A stretch of DNA of 17,107 nucleotides from Hyphomicrobiales bacterium (GTDB lineage Bacteria > Pseudomonadota > Alphaproteobacteria > Rhizobiales > Xanthobacteraceae): NCBI GenBank assembly GCA_026400425.1, contig JAPLPC010000167.1, positions 1-17,107 of the forward strand, given 5' to 3'. The position numbers and the translations under genes were made by a program. Below, piece by piece: positions 8,980 through 16,372 of this stretch (positions within the stretch are counted from its first letter, which is position 1; every line of letters begins with the position of its first letter). The notes beneath the pieces were generated by a model. The model was not told the origin of the DNA and ran no database searches. It was given only the letters and a program-made list of their open reading frames with translations.

Positions 8980-9759
8980 ATGACCGACGGAATTCGTCTG
9001 GATGGCAAGATCGCCGTGGTCACCGGCGCAGCCGGCGTGATCGGCACCGAGACCATCAAGCTGTTCGCCGCGCGCGGCGCCCGGATCGTCGCGGTCGACC
9101 GCGATGCCGCGGCCCTGGCGCGCGCCGTGGCCGGCCTGCCCGCCGCTGCGGAGGCCCTTGCCATCACGGCCGACGTGACCAGCGAGGACGACGTGATCGG
9201 ATATGTCGCCGCTGCCGTGAAACGATTCGGCAGCATCGACATCTTCTACAACAATGCCGGCATCGAAGGTACCATCACCCCCATCGTCAATGCCTCGCTG
9301 GCGGATTTCCGTCGCGTGCTCGACGTCAATGTGGTCGGCGTGTTTCTCGGCATGAAGCATGTGCTGCCGGTGATGCTGAAGCAGGACCGTGGCTCGATCA
9401 TCAACACGGCCTCGATCGCCGGCCTGATCGGCTCGGCCGAAGTGGCGGTGTACAGCGCAAGCAAGCACGCTGTGATCGGCCTCACCAAAAGCGCCGCGCA
9501 GGAATGCACCGGCACCAAAGTGCGCGTGAACGCCGTCTGCCCCGGTCTGATCGATAGCCGCATGCTGTCCGCCATCGTCGATGCCCGCGTCGGCCGCGGC
9601 TCGCCGGCCCCTTTGGAAAAAGTCGTCGATCGCGTGCCGCAGCGGCGGCTCGGACTGGCGAGAGAAGTCGCGCCCATCGTCGCGTTCCTCGCCTCGGACG
9701 ATGCCAGCTACGTTACCGGCTCCGCCTATACCGTCGATGGCGGACGCACCTCCGCATGA
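8980..9759 (+). CDS. Short-chain dehydrogenase/reductase (SDR)
   Basis: A 259-residue classical SDR, an NAD(P)-dependent alcohol/ketone oxidoreductase. The Rossmann motif is TGAAGVIG (15-22), D40 at the end of strand 2 predicts NAD preference, NNAG is at 91-94, and the catalytic set is N117, S145, Y158 and K162 (YSASK). The C-terminal SYVTGSAYTVDGG is typical. In the cofactor loop the usual TGxxxGxG has Val at the middle glycine position (V20) with Gly one residue earlier. The ATG at 8980 is chosen because GGGAGAA (8968-8974) precedes it and the protein then begins at the family's normal position; the longer frame from 8917 adds 21 unlikely residues. Its stop overlaps the next start (ATGA), so it works with the hydrolase downstream. 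The substrate cannot be told. Confidence 0.93.
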   Translation: MTDGIRLDGKIAVVTGAAGVIGTETIKLFAARGARIVAVDRDAAALARAVAGLPAAAEALAITADVTSEDDVIGYVAAAVKRFGSIDIFYNNAGIEGTITPIVNASLADFRRVLDVNVVGVFLGMKHVLPVMLKQDRGSIINTASIAGLIGSAEVAVYSASKHAVIGLTKSAAQECTGTKVRVNAVCPGLIDSRMLSAIVDARVGRGSPAPLEKVVDRVPQRRLGLAREVAPIVAFLASDDASYVTGSAYTVDGGRTSA

Positions 9760-10727
9760 CCAACAACCAACAAGAGCAGATCATGCCCGTCATTCTCGAT
9801 CCCGATGCCCATGCCGTCCTCAACGTCTTTCGCGATGCAGGGCGTCCACCTTACGAGACGCTGACGCCGCCGGAAGCGCGCGATTGGTATCTCAAGGCCC
9901 GCGCCGTCGCCAATCCGCAGCCGCCCGAACTCGCCTCGGTGAAGGCATTCAGCATTCCCGGCCCGGCCGGCGCGATCCCTGCCCGGCTCTACACGCCCAA
10001 GCGATTGCGGCAGCGCGACGGGCTGTCGCCCTGCCTGGTGTTCTTTCACGGCGGCGGCTGGGTGATCGGCGATCTCGACAGCCATGACGTGGTCTGCCGC
10101 ATCCTCGCCGACGAAGGAGAGATGCTGGTGATCTCCGTCGATTATCGGCTGGCGCCCGAGCACAAGTTTCCCGCCGCCATCGACGATGCCATCGCCGCAA
10201 CGCGCTGGATCGCCGACAACGCCGTGCAGCTCAATGTGGACGTGACGCAGCTTGTGGTCGGCGGCGACAGTGCGGGCGGTAATCTCGCCGCCATCGTCGC
10301 CATCGACGCGCGCGACAATGACGGGCCGAAGCTCAACGGTCAGATGCTGATCTATCCCGCCACCGATTTTCGCATGGACCGTCCCTCGCACAGCGAGCCG
10401 GAAACCAGTTGTCTACTGACGCACAACGTCATCCGCTGGTTTGCCGATCACTATCTCACCAGCGCCGAGGACATCGAGAACTGGCGCGCCTCGCCGGCGC
10501 GCGTGGCTGATCTGCAGGGCCTGCCGCCGGCCTATGTGCTGATCGCCGGCGCCGATCCGCTCCGCGACGAAGGCGACGACTATGCCAGGCGGTTGGCCGA
10601 AGCAGGTGTGGCCGTGAAACTCCAGCGCTATCCCGGCCAATTCCACGGCTTCATCACCATGGGCAAAATTTTGCCGAAGGCGAATGAAGCGCTGCAGGAC
10701 ATCGGCGGATGGCTGAAAGGCTTGTGA
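9756..10727 (+). CDS. Alpha/beta hydrolase of the hormone-sensitive lipase family (carboxylesterase)
   Basis: A 323-residue esterase of bacterial family IV (HSL-like). The oxyanion hole is HGGG at 98-101 within FFHGGGWVIGD, the nucleophile is S172 in GGDSAGGN, and the remaining triad residues are probably D267 (in AGADPLRDEG) and H297 (in GQFHGF). An N-terminal cap of about 60 residues precedes the hydrolase core, as usual. No signal peptide, so cytoplasmic. The start used overlaps the SDR stop by ATGA; an in-frame ATG at 9783 (giving MPVILDPDAHAV) matches the start of many homologues and could be the true one. Pairing with the SDR suggests a short ester or lactone catabolic or detoxification route. 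The product is transcribed towards a strong terminator at 10819-10854. Confidence 0.93.
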   Translation: MTNNQQEQIMPVILDPDAHAVLNVFRDAGRPPYETLTPPEARDWYLKARAVANPQPPELASVKAFSIPGPAGAIPARLYTPKRLRQRDGLSPCLVFFHGGGWVIGDLDSHDVVCRILADEGEMLVISVDYRLAPEHKFPAAIDDAIAATRWIADNAVQLNVDVTQLVVGGDSAGGNLAAIVAIDARDNDGPKLNGQMLIYPATDFRMDRPSHSEPETSCLLTHNVIRWFADHYLTSAEDIENWRASPARVADLQGLPPAYVLIAGADPLRDEGDDYARRLAEAGVAVKLQRYPGQFHGFITMGKILPKANEALQDIGGWLKGL

Positions 10728-10818
10728 GCTGCCTGATGGGTTGAGGGCACCCGGGCCGCATCTCCATTTGTGCGAGGACCAATGCGTTATCGGTGCGCTC
10801 AACCCGTCCCAGAGACGC

Positions 10819-10854
10819 AGAAAAGCCGCGCATGTCGCCATGCGCGGCTTTTCT
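10819..10854. terminator. Perfect bidirectional intrinsic terminator
   Basis: A 16-bp perfect inverted repeat with a 4-nt TCGC loop. The GC-rich core GCCGCGCATG / CATGCGCGGC is flanked by AAAA on the left and TTTT on the right, so it has a T-run on whichever strand is read. It sits between the convergent hydrolase (ends 10727) and NDUFA12 gene (ends 10870), and should stop transcription from both sides. Confidence 0.9.
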
Positions 10855-10869
10855 GACTCGACGGTCCAA

Positions 10870-11280
10870 TTACGATCCGGGTGTCCAGGCCTCATAGTCG
10901 CCGGTGGCTTTCGGACGCCGTCCCGAGGCCAGCGTCGAGCCCGACGGACGATAGGCTTCCGGCGTTCCAGTCAGGTTCGGCTGATGCGGCTTCTGCCACT
11001 CGCGGGGCTGATAGTCGTTCTCGCTCGGCACCTCGTCGGTGGTGTGATGCATCCAGCCATGCCAGCCGGTCGGGATGCGGCTCGCTTCGGCGTAGCCGTT
11101 ATAGGTGACCCAGCGCCGCTCGAAGCCGAGCGTGGGATCGATCTTGCCGCCCTTGGTTCGATAATAGCGGTTACCCTGCTCGTCGGTGCCCACCAGTTCG
11201 CCGTATCGGCTGGTCCAGAGATCGGTCCCGAAAGTCGAGCCACTCCACCAGGTGAAGAATTTCAGCAGGAAATTTTTCAT
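10870..11280 (-). CDS. NADH:ubiquinone oxidoreductase accessory subunit NDUFA12
   Basis: A 136-residue homologue of the 17.2-kDa (B17.2/NDUFA12) supernumerary subunit of complex I, which alphaproteobacteria share with mitochondria. It docks on the peripheral arm on the cytoplasmic side. Family features include WTSRYGELVGTDEQGNRYYR near the N-terminus, RRWVTYNGYAEASRIPTGWHGWMHH in the middle (residues about 55-80), and a loop rich in Pro, His and Gln (WQKPHQPNLTGTPEAYRP) near the C-terminus. No membrane helix or signal peptide. Length is normal for bacterial members. It is not near the nuo operon, as is common for this gene. A 24-codon frame ends by overlapping its ATG on the same strand. Confidence 0.95.
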   Translation of the reverse strand: MKNFLLKFFTWWSGSTFGTDLWTSRYGELVGTDEQGNRYYRTKGGKIDPTLGFERRWVTYNGYAEASRIPTGWHGWMHHTTDEVPSENDYQPREWQKPHQPNLTGTPEAYRPSGSTLASGRRPKATGDYEAWTPGS

Positions 11281-11492
11281 ATCTTGAGCCGTCCAGGATT
11301 CGTAGGCCCGTTGATGCCACCCGGGCCCTCAAAAGTCCAGTTGCCGGGCATTGTCCCGTCCCGCGCAACTGTTCGTGACAGAAATCGCCGCCGCAGAGGC
11401 TGGGTCGACCTAAGTCGCAGGCAATGCTCGACTTTGTTCATCCTGCATACAGCGTCGAGGCGCCAAACAGTCAGCACATGCAGTGACACGAT

Positions 11493-11517
11493 GGAACCTG
11501 GCTCGTGCGAGACCGTT
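11493..11517 (+). promoter_or_regulatory. EcfG promoter (GGAAC-N16-CGTT)
   Basis: GGAAC at 11493-11497 and CGTT at 11514-11517 are separated by exactly 16 nt, a perfect match to the consensus recognised by the alphaproteobacterial general stress sigma factor EcfG. It lies 28 nt upstream of the BA14K-type gene start at 11545, which carries AGGAG just before its ATG, so the expected leader is about 20 nt. Confidence 0.75.
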
Positions 11518-11544
11518 GCCAGCTTATCCAGATAGGAGACGACG

Positions 11545-12069
11545 ATGACTGGTTTGAAAATTTTGAGTGTTGCAGCATTGGCGGCGATCGCCGTTCCGAG
11601 CATGGCAACGCCGAGCTTCGCGATCGATAAGCGTGTGGTCATCGGCGGCGGCGGTGGCGGCGTCCATGTGGGCGGCGGTGGCGGTCCGCGCTTCGGCGGT
11701 GGTGGCGGCTGGCATGGCGGGGGTCACCGGTTCGGTGGCGGCGGCTGGCACGGTGGCGGTCACCGGTTCGGTGGCGGCGGTTGGCGCGGCGGTGGCTTCG
11801 GACCCGGCTTTGCAGCCGGCGCCATCATCGGTGGCGGCCTTGCGGCCAACAGCTACTATGGCAACCCGTACGGCAGTTCCTACGGTTACTACGCTGGCAG
11901 CCCCGCTTATGGCAGCAGCTATTACGATGACGACGCGTAGGACGTGGTCGAAGTCGCACCGCAGAGCAGCGGCGGAGATGTGGATTATTGCATCCGCACC
12001 TTCAAGTCGTACAACGTGCGGACCGGAACTTATCTTGGCTATGACGGGCAGCGTCACTCCTGCCCGTAA
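11545..12069 (+). pseudogene. Glycine-rich BA14K-type exported protein interrupted by an in-frame TAG
   Basis: The frame opens with a signal peptide (residues 1-26, ending PSFA) and AGGAG 7 nt before the ATG. A Gly/His/Trp repeat region follows, including a 12-residue unit of the GGGGWHGGGHRF type, then a hydrophobic AAGAIIGGGLAA stretch and a Tyr/Ser-rich segment. TAG at 11938-11940 ends it after 131 residues. The same frame then runs on without a shift for 42 codons to TAA at 12067-12069 and encodes DYCIRTFKSYN and TGTYLGYDG, the BA14K signature with its Cys pair. The full protein would be 174 residues including the residue replaced by TAG. BA14K proteins (first known from Brucella as immunoreactive, lectin-like) normally need this C-terminus. 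The 131-residue product may still be made and exported. Confidence 0.8.
11698..11805 (+). repeat. 36-bp tandem repeat inside the glycine-rich gene
   Basis: Two 36-bp units (11698-11733 and 11734-11769) encode GGGWHGGGHRF-type repeats nearly identically, and a third, diverged unit (11770-11805) encodes GGGGWRGGGFGP. The units are in frame, so copy number can change without breaking the reading frame. Confidence 0.75.
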
Positions 12070-12101
12070 CGGCAGATCGTAGCGATCAACTGACGGTCAG
12101 C

Positions 12102-12126
12102 GAAGGGCAGCTCTGTGCTGCCCTTC
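12102..12126 (+). terminator. Hairpin terminator after the BA14K-type gene
   Basis: A perfect 10-bp stem GAAGGGCAGC / GCTGCCCTTC with a 5-nt TCTGT loop lies 33 nt past the TAA at 12069. The following tract (GTCGTTTGTGG) is only moderately T-rich. Its position after the restored full-length frame, rather than after the internal TAG, fits the longer gene being the original one. Confidence 0.65.
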
Positions 12127-12166
12127 GTCGTTTGTGGTTGCGTCATCGTGCATAGCATCTAAGACA

Positions 12167-13366
12167 GTGGACGAGTCGAAAACCCCCAAGGTCGCAGCGC
12201 TGCACCCGAACGAAACCGAGCGCCTCAAGGCGCTCCGTTCTTATGGCATTCTCGATACGGCCATCGAGCCCTCATTCGACGACATCACCAAGATCGCGAG
12301 TTACGTCTGCCAGACGCCGATTTCTATTATCAGCCTGGTCGACGAAGGCCGGCAGTGGTTCAAGTCCGAGATCGGGCTTGGCGTGCGTCAGACTCCGATG
12401 GATCAATCCATCTGTGCTCATGCGATCCTCGAACACAGTTTCCTCGAAGTGGAAGACGTTACCAAGGACGCTCGCTTCAGGCACAATCCTTTGGTCACCG
12501 GCAATCCGAACGTTCGCTTTTACGCTGGCGCGCTGCTGCGCACGCCGGATGGTTTGCCGCTCGGCACCGTCTGTGTGCTCGACGACAAGCCGCGCACTTT
12601 GTCGCCGGAACAGCGCGACGTGCTGGCCGCCCTCGCCCGACAGGTGATGGCGCAGATGGAATTTCGCCGCGCACTGGTCCTTGCGGACAGGCTGCAGCGT
12701 AATATCAGCCGCCTGATGGCAGTGGCCGGACATGATCTCAAGCAGCCGCTGCAGGTGATGGTGATGGCCATCGATCGCATCCGCAACAAGCTCACCGACG
12801 AGAAGGACCGCCAGCGGCTCGGCTACGCCATCGAGGCCGGCATGCGCATGGCGGAGGAACTCGACCGTCTGGCCGAGACGTCGGTGCTGGGCGCCGGCCT
12901 CGGCGCGCCGAGCTTGCAGGCATTTCCGCTGCAGGACATTTTCGATTCCATCAGGGTCAATTGGCGACTGCACGCCGAGGCCAAAGGGCTCGAACTCACG
13001 GTGCTGCCGAGCAAAGCAAGGATCGTGAGCGACCCCGGCATGCTTCGCGCGATTCTGGGAAATCTCGTCGGCAACGCGATCAAATACACCGAGCGTGGAC
13101 GCGTGCTGGTCGGCTCGCGCAAGCGCCACAACGCGATCAGTCTGGAAGTGCTGGACACCGGCTCGGGTATTCCGGCCGAACAGTTGTCATCGATCTTCGA
13201 TGCATTTCATCAGATCAACCCTGCCAGCGAAGGCCTTGGTCTCGGCCTGTCCATCGTGCGCCGAACGGCCGAAGCGCTGGGGCACCCGATCGCGTTGAAA
13301 TCCGATCTCGCCCGCGGTTCGCATTTCACTATCGAAGTACCCCTGGCAGCCGACTCTTCGGCCTGA
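12167..13366 (+). CDS. GAF-domain sensor histidine kinase (orphan, cytoplasmic)
   Basis: A 399-residue soluble kinase without membrane segments. The N-terminus (NETERLKALRSYGILDT) leads into a GAF domain at about 35-160 with the usual SIISLVDEGRQWFKSEIGL and LGTVCVLDDKPR segments. The HisKA H-box has H189 in AVAGHDLKQPLQ, and the ATPase domain has its N-box (N299, N303 in GNLVGNAIKY), DTGSGI (330-335) and EGLGLGLSIV. This GAF-plus-HDLKQPL arrangement resembles kinases common in Bradyrhizobium. The start is uncertain: GTG at 12167 is used, while GTG at 12134 adds 11 residues and lies beside the upstream terminator hairpin. No response regulator is adjacent, so the partner is elsewhere. The ligand or cofactor bound by the GAF domain is not evident. 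Confidence 0.88.
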   Translation: MDESKTPKVAALHPNETERLKALRSYGILDTAIEPSFDDITKIASYVCQTPISIISLVDEGRQWFKSEIGLGVRQTPMDQSICAHAILEHSFLEVEDVTKDARFRHNPLVTGNPNVRFYAGALLRTPDGLPLGTVCVLDDKPRTLSPEQRDVLAALARQVMAQMEFRRALVLADRLQRNISRLMAVAGHDLKQPLQVMVMAIDRIRNKLTDEKDRQRLGYAIEAGMRMAEELDRLAETSVLGAGLGAPSLQAFPLQDIFDSIRVNWRLHAEAKGLELTVLPSKARIVSDPGMLRAILGNLVGNAIKYTERGRVLVGSRKRHNAISLEVLDTGSGIPAEQLSSIFDAFHQINPASEGLGLGLSIVRRTAEALGHPIALKSDLARGSHFTIEVPLAADSSA

Positions 13367-13430
13367 GGATCATTCGCCGGCGCCGGGCAGCTCACGGCGT
13401 GTGGGCTCGGCCGCTGCAGCATGCCATTCG

Positions 13431-14747
13431 TTATTGCCGAGCGGCAAAGCTTGTTGGCGTGCGTCCACCGGTCAGGGTTCGGTAGAGATGCACGCTCCAG
13501 AGATAAACGAGAAAGTCTGCGACGATCTTCGCGCTGATCAGTCCGAACACCGGCAGCGCGATCTCGAAATTCCCGGTGGCCAGAAAAATCAGGAGTAGCG
13601 CGAAAGCCGCCAGGCCGTAGATCGGCTGCAGCGTATCCAGCGCCTTGATCGGCAGCATGCGCAAACCGAGCCGGCCATAGCGACGATTGCCGGTCATGTC
13701 GCGATTCCAGTATTGCGTTTGCAGGAAGCCGGCAAACCAGCGACGACGCTGGCGAAGGAAATCCATCGCGTTCGACGGAGCATTAGTGCGCGCCAACGAC
13801 AGGCCGACCATGCGCAGCTGCCAGCCGAGGCCGTGATCGGTGGAATAGCGATGCAGACGATGCGTCAGTTCGTAATCCTCAACCAGACATTCGGCATCGA
13901 AGCCGCCCACCTTGATCAGCGCATCGCGGCGAAAGCCGGCAAACGCGCCCGAGATCAGCAGCAGGCTGTTGCCGCGCATCCAGGCGAAGCGCGAGATTAC
14001 GTTGCGGATATATTCGTAGGTCTGGAACCACTGCATGAGACGGCCGCCGATGCCGGAATGGCAGACGGGAACAAGAATACCGCCGGCTGCAACCAGATGT
14101 GCATCGCATGCGAATGCGCTACGCATCTCCGCAATGGCATCGCGCGCCATGAAGGTGTCGGCGTCCAGCGTGATCAGCAGATCCGTGTCGGCCTTCACGA
14201 TGGCCGCATTCAGCGCGCGGGCTTTGCCCTGATGCGGCAACCTTAGCCAATGCAGGCGCGACGCACCGAGTCGGCCTATGCTGTCATGCCCGACCATTGG
14301 GATCGCGAGTCCGTAACGATCGCGCAGGACGGCTGCGGTGTCGTCGCGCGAGCCGTCATCGGCGATCATGATGAGATCCGGAGCGTCGCTCTGCGCCTCA
14401 ACGGCCGCGAGCACGGCCGGCAGCGAAGCGGCTTCGTTATGTGCGGCAATCAGAATGCCCAGTGAAGGACGAGGTTGCGACGGTTTCGCGGATGTTCGTT
14501 TCGATGCGTGCGTGAAGGCCAATGGAAACGTCTGCTGCACCACATAAAACATCAGCAGCGTGTCGTAGGCGATATAGACCATGCCCGCCGACCACGCCCA
14601 AATGCTGCTCAGCCACAGCGATCGTCCGAACAGCACGAACCAGACAGCAATCACGACGAGATAGATGATCAAGCTGACCACCGGCATCCGCCGCGGCGTG
14701 ATCCGAGGCGATGCCACCGCAAAAGCCTGCTGGAGAGAATAGGTCAT
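13431..14747 (-). CDS. Membrane glycosyltransferase, family 2 (processive type)
   Basis: A 438-residue inner-membrane GT2 enzyme that would transfer sugar from a nucleotide donor into a polysaccharide. Two N-terminal membrane helices (about 22-40 and 50-72) precede the GT-A catalytic domain with ILIAAHNEAASLP (98-110), ADDGS (129-133), the metal-binding DAD in TLDADT (193-198), the catalytic-base pair ED (290-291) in CLVEDYELTHRL, and QRRRW (333-337). Two further helices lie at about 370-390 and 397-415. This order matches synthases such as PgaC, NodC and hyaluronan synthase, but the substrate cannot be told. ATG at 14747 is chosen; a TTG at 14780 would add 11 residues and an ATG at 14687 would remove 20. 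No partner export genes are nearby. It converges on the GAF kinase. Confidence 0.9.
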   Translation of the reverse strand: MTYSLQQAFAVASPRITPRRMPVVSLIIYLVVIAVWFVLFGRSLWLSSIWAWSAGMVYIAYDTLLMFYVVQQTFPLAFTHASKRTSAKPSQPRPSLGILIAAHNEAASLPAVLAAVEAQSDAPDLIMIADDGSRDDTAAVLRDRYGLAIPMVGHDSIGRLGASRLHWLRLPHQGKARALNAAIVKADTDLLITLDADTFMARDAIAEMRSAFACDAHLVAAGGILVPVCHSGIGGRLMQWFQTYEYIRNVISRFAWMRGNSLLLISGAFAGFRRDALIKVGGFDAECLVEDYELTHRLHRYSTDHGLGWQLRMVGLSLARTNAPSNAMDFLRQRRRWFAGFLQTQYWNRDMTGNRRYGRLGLRMLPIKALDTLQPIYGLAAFALLLIFLATGNFEIALPVFGLISAKIVADFLVYLWSVHLYRTLTGGRTPTSFAARQ

Positions 14748-14880
14748 GCCATCGATCAAAGCGCCGGTCCGGATACGCAACAGTGAGAGCTACGAAGGAA
14801 CATGGATCGGGTTGCGCCGCCGCGGCTAAATAGCGCGCGATGACGAGCGGGTGGGAACACGAATACGTCATGCATGTCGC

Positions 14881-15510
14881 ATGACAGTCGCCCAATCACC
14901 GATCCGCCGTTACACCCGCACCGCCATGGTCTTGCACTGGCTGATCGCTCTTCTGATCACCATCAATGTCGCGCTGATCTGGAGCGTCGACTACATCCCT
15001 GAAGAGCGAATTCGGTTTGTCATCGATTCACACAAATCGTTCGGCATCACCGTGCTGGGCCTGGTGTTGATGCGGCTTTTGTGGCGTGCCGCCAATCGGC
15101 CGCCCGATCTACCCGATAGCTATCCGCGCGCCGAAAAGAGGACGGCCCATGCGGCCCATATCGCGCTCTATGTCCTGATGATCGGCTTGCCGCTGTCGGG
15201 TTGGATGCATGACAGCGCCTGGAAAGCCGCCGGTGAGATCAAGATGTCTCTGTTCGGTTTGTTCGAGTGGCCGCGGATTAGCTGGATCATGAACGTTGAG
15301 CCCGTCACCAAGGAACGCCTGCATAGCCTGTTCGGCGGCATCCATCACTGGCTGGCCTATGGACTCTACGGATTGGTCGGCCTGCATATCGCCGCCGCAC
15401 TGAAACACCAGTTTTGGGACGGCCACGCCGAACTGCAGCGGATGTGGCCGGGCCGCGACGCCGCCGAGCCAGCTACCCCTTCGTCGCCAGCGCCACGCCG
15501 GCAAGCGTGA
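14881..15510 (+). CDS. Cytochrome b561 family protein
   Basis: A 209-residue four-helix membrane protein of the bacterial diheme cytochrome b561 type (Pfam Ni_hydr_CYTB/COG3038-like), which moves electrons between quinol and a partner in the inner membrane. Helices are at about 13-35, 53-70, 90-108 and 153-173. Candidate heme-ligand histidines are H19 in VLHWLI, H51 in SHKSFG, H155 or H156 in GIHHWLAY and H169 in GLHIAAALKH, the normal places. I chose ATG 14881; an in-frame GTG at 14851 adds ten residues without a better ribosome binding site. The C-terminus is Ala/Pro-rich, and its last 38 nt overlap the 3' end of the opposite-strand transporter. The partner is unknown; no catalase, YceI or hydrogenase gene is adjacent. 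Confidence 0.92.
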   Translation: MTVAQSPIRRYTRTAMVLHWLIALLITINVALIWSVDYIPEERIRFVIDSHKSFGITVLGLVLMRLLWRAANRPPDLPDSYPRAEKRTAHAAHIALYVLMIGLPLSGWMHDSAWKAAGEIKMSLFGLFEWPRISWIMNVEPVTKERLHSLFGGIHHWLAYGLYGLVGLHIAAALKHQFWDGHAELQRMWPGRDAAEPATPSSPAPRRQA

Positions 15511-16372
15511 AGCTCAGCGCTGCGATCTGTACGATGCCGAGGGGCTCGTGCAACATGAAGGACGCGCCGACGACGCCGATTACCGGGACGGCCATGGTCC
15601 CGATCGCCGCCACCGAGGCCGGCAACAATTTGAGCGCGGCAAACCAGCAGACATAAGCGAGGCAGAAGCCGATCAGCCCAATATAAGCGAAGGCGCTCCA
15701 GCCGACGATGGTCAGTTGCTGCGGATGAAGGGTCTCCCATGCCAGGCCGACCAGCAGCACCGGGAAGCTCCCCAGCACGATCTGCCAGCCGGCCGAGGCG
15801 AGCAACGGCATCTGCAGCGGATACTTCTTCCCCAGCACCGTGCCGCCGGCGAAACCGAATGCGCCGGTGATGGCCATCACCAGCCCCAGCAGCTTTTCGG
15901 GCGTGACATGGACGCCGTCGCCGGCCAGCAGCGCGGCGATGCCGGCAAATGCCATCAGCATGGCAACGATCCGCCGCAACGACAGCGTCTCGCCGAGAAT
16001 TCGCCACGCCAGCACGGCAGCCCAGATCGGCATCGTATAGGCGATCACCGCGGCCTCCCCGGCCGGCAACCACAGCAGCGCCAGACTCATCAGCGCCATC
16101 CAGCCGAACACGTTGAGCAACGCCAGCACGATCAGGCGCCGCCATTGCCCGGCGGGAACCCGCAGGCTTTCGCCGCGCGCCAGTGCGAGTCCGCACAGCA
16201 CCGATCCGCCGATCACGCCCGCCGCGCCGCGCCCGGTCAAAGGCGGCCATTCGGTGAGCAGGAGCTTGGTCACCGGCCAGTTGAAGCCCCATCCGATCGA
16301 GGTGACCAGCAGGAACAGCACGCCAAGCGACGCGAATCGCGGCCGCGCGTTAGGCAAATTCAAATCGGGCAT
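15473..16372 (-). CDS. EamA/DMT-family transporter
   Basis: A 299-residue inner-membrane protein with ten predicted helices formed by two EamA repeats (about 15-150 and 162-297). Typical features are SIGWGFNWPVTKLLL in helix 1, the segment TMPIWAAVLAWRILGETLSLRRIVAMLMAFAGIA closing repeat one, and VPVIGVVGASFMLHEPLGIVQIAALSFTLAGVALA closing repeat two, where E in LGE and HEP marks the family. Members export amino acids, metabolites or drugs, but the substrate cannot be read from the sequence. The ATG at 16372 begins MPDLNLPNARPRF just before helix 1. The gene ends inside the cytochrome b561 gene on the opposite strand. It is divergent from the leader-like region at the right edge. Confidence 0.93.
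   Translation of the reverse strand: MPDLNLPNARPRFASLGVLFLLVTSIGWGFNWPVTKLLLTEWPPLTGRGAAGVIGGSVLCGLALARGESLRVPAGQWRRLIVLALLNVFGWMALMSLALLWLPAGEAAVIAYTMPIWAAVLAWRILGETLSLRRIVAMLMAFAGIAALLAGDGVHVTPEKLLGLVMAITGAFGFAGGTVLGKKYPLQMPLLASAGWQIVLGSFPVLLVGLAWETLHPQQLTIVGWSAFAYIGLIGFCLAYVCWFAALKLLPASVAAIGTMAVPVIGVVGASFMLHEPLGIVQIAALSFTLAGVALATKG

Noticed and set aside
11524..12057. 177-codon minus-strand frame rich in Ala/Thr across the BA14K-type gene
   Set aside because: It is the antisense of a glycine repeat region and lacks a start signal; the plus-strand gene has a signal peptide, ribosome site and BA14K motif.
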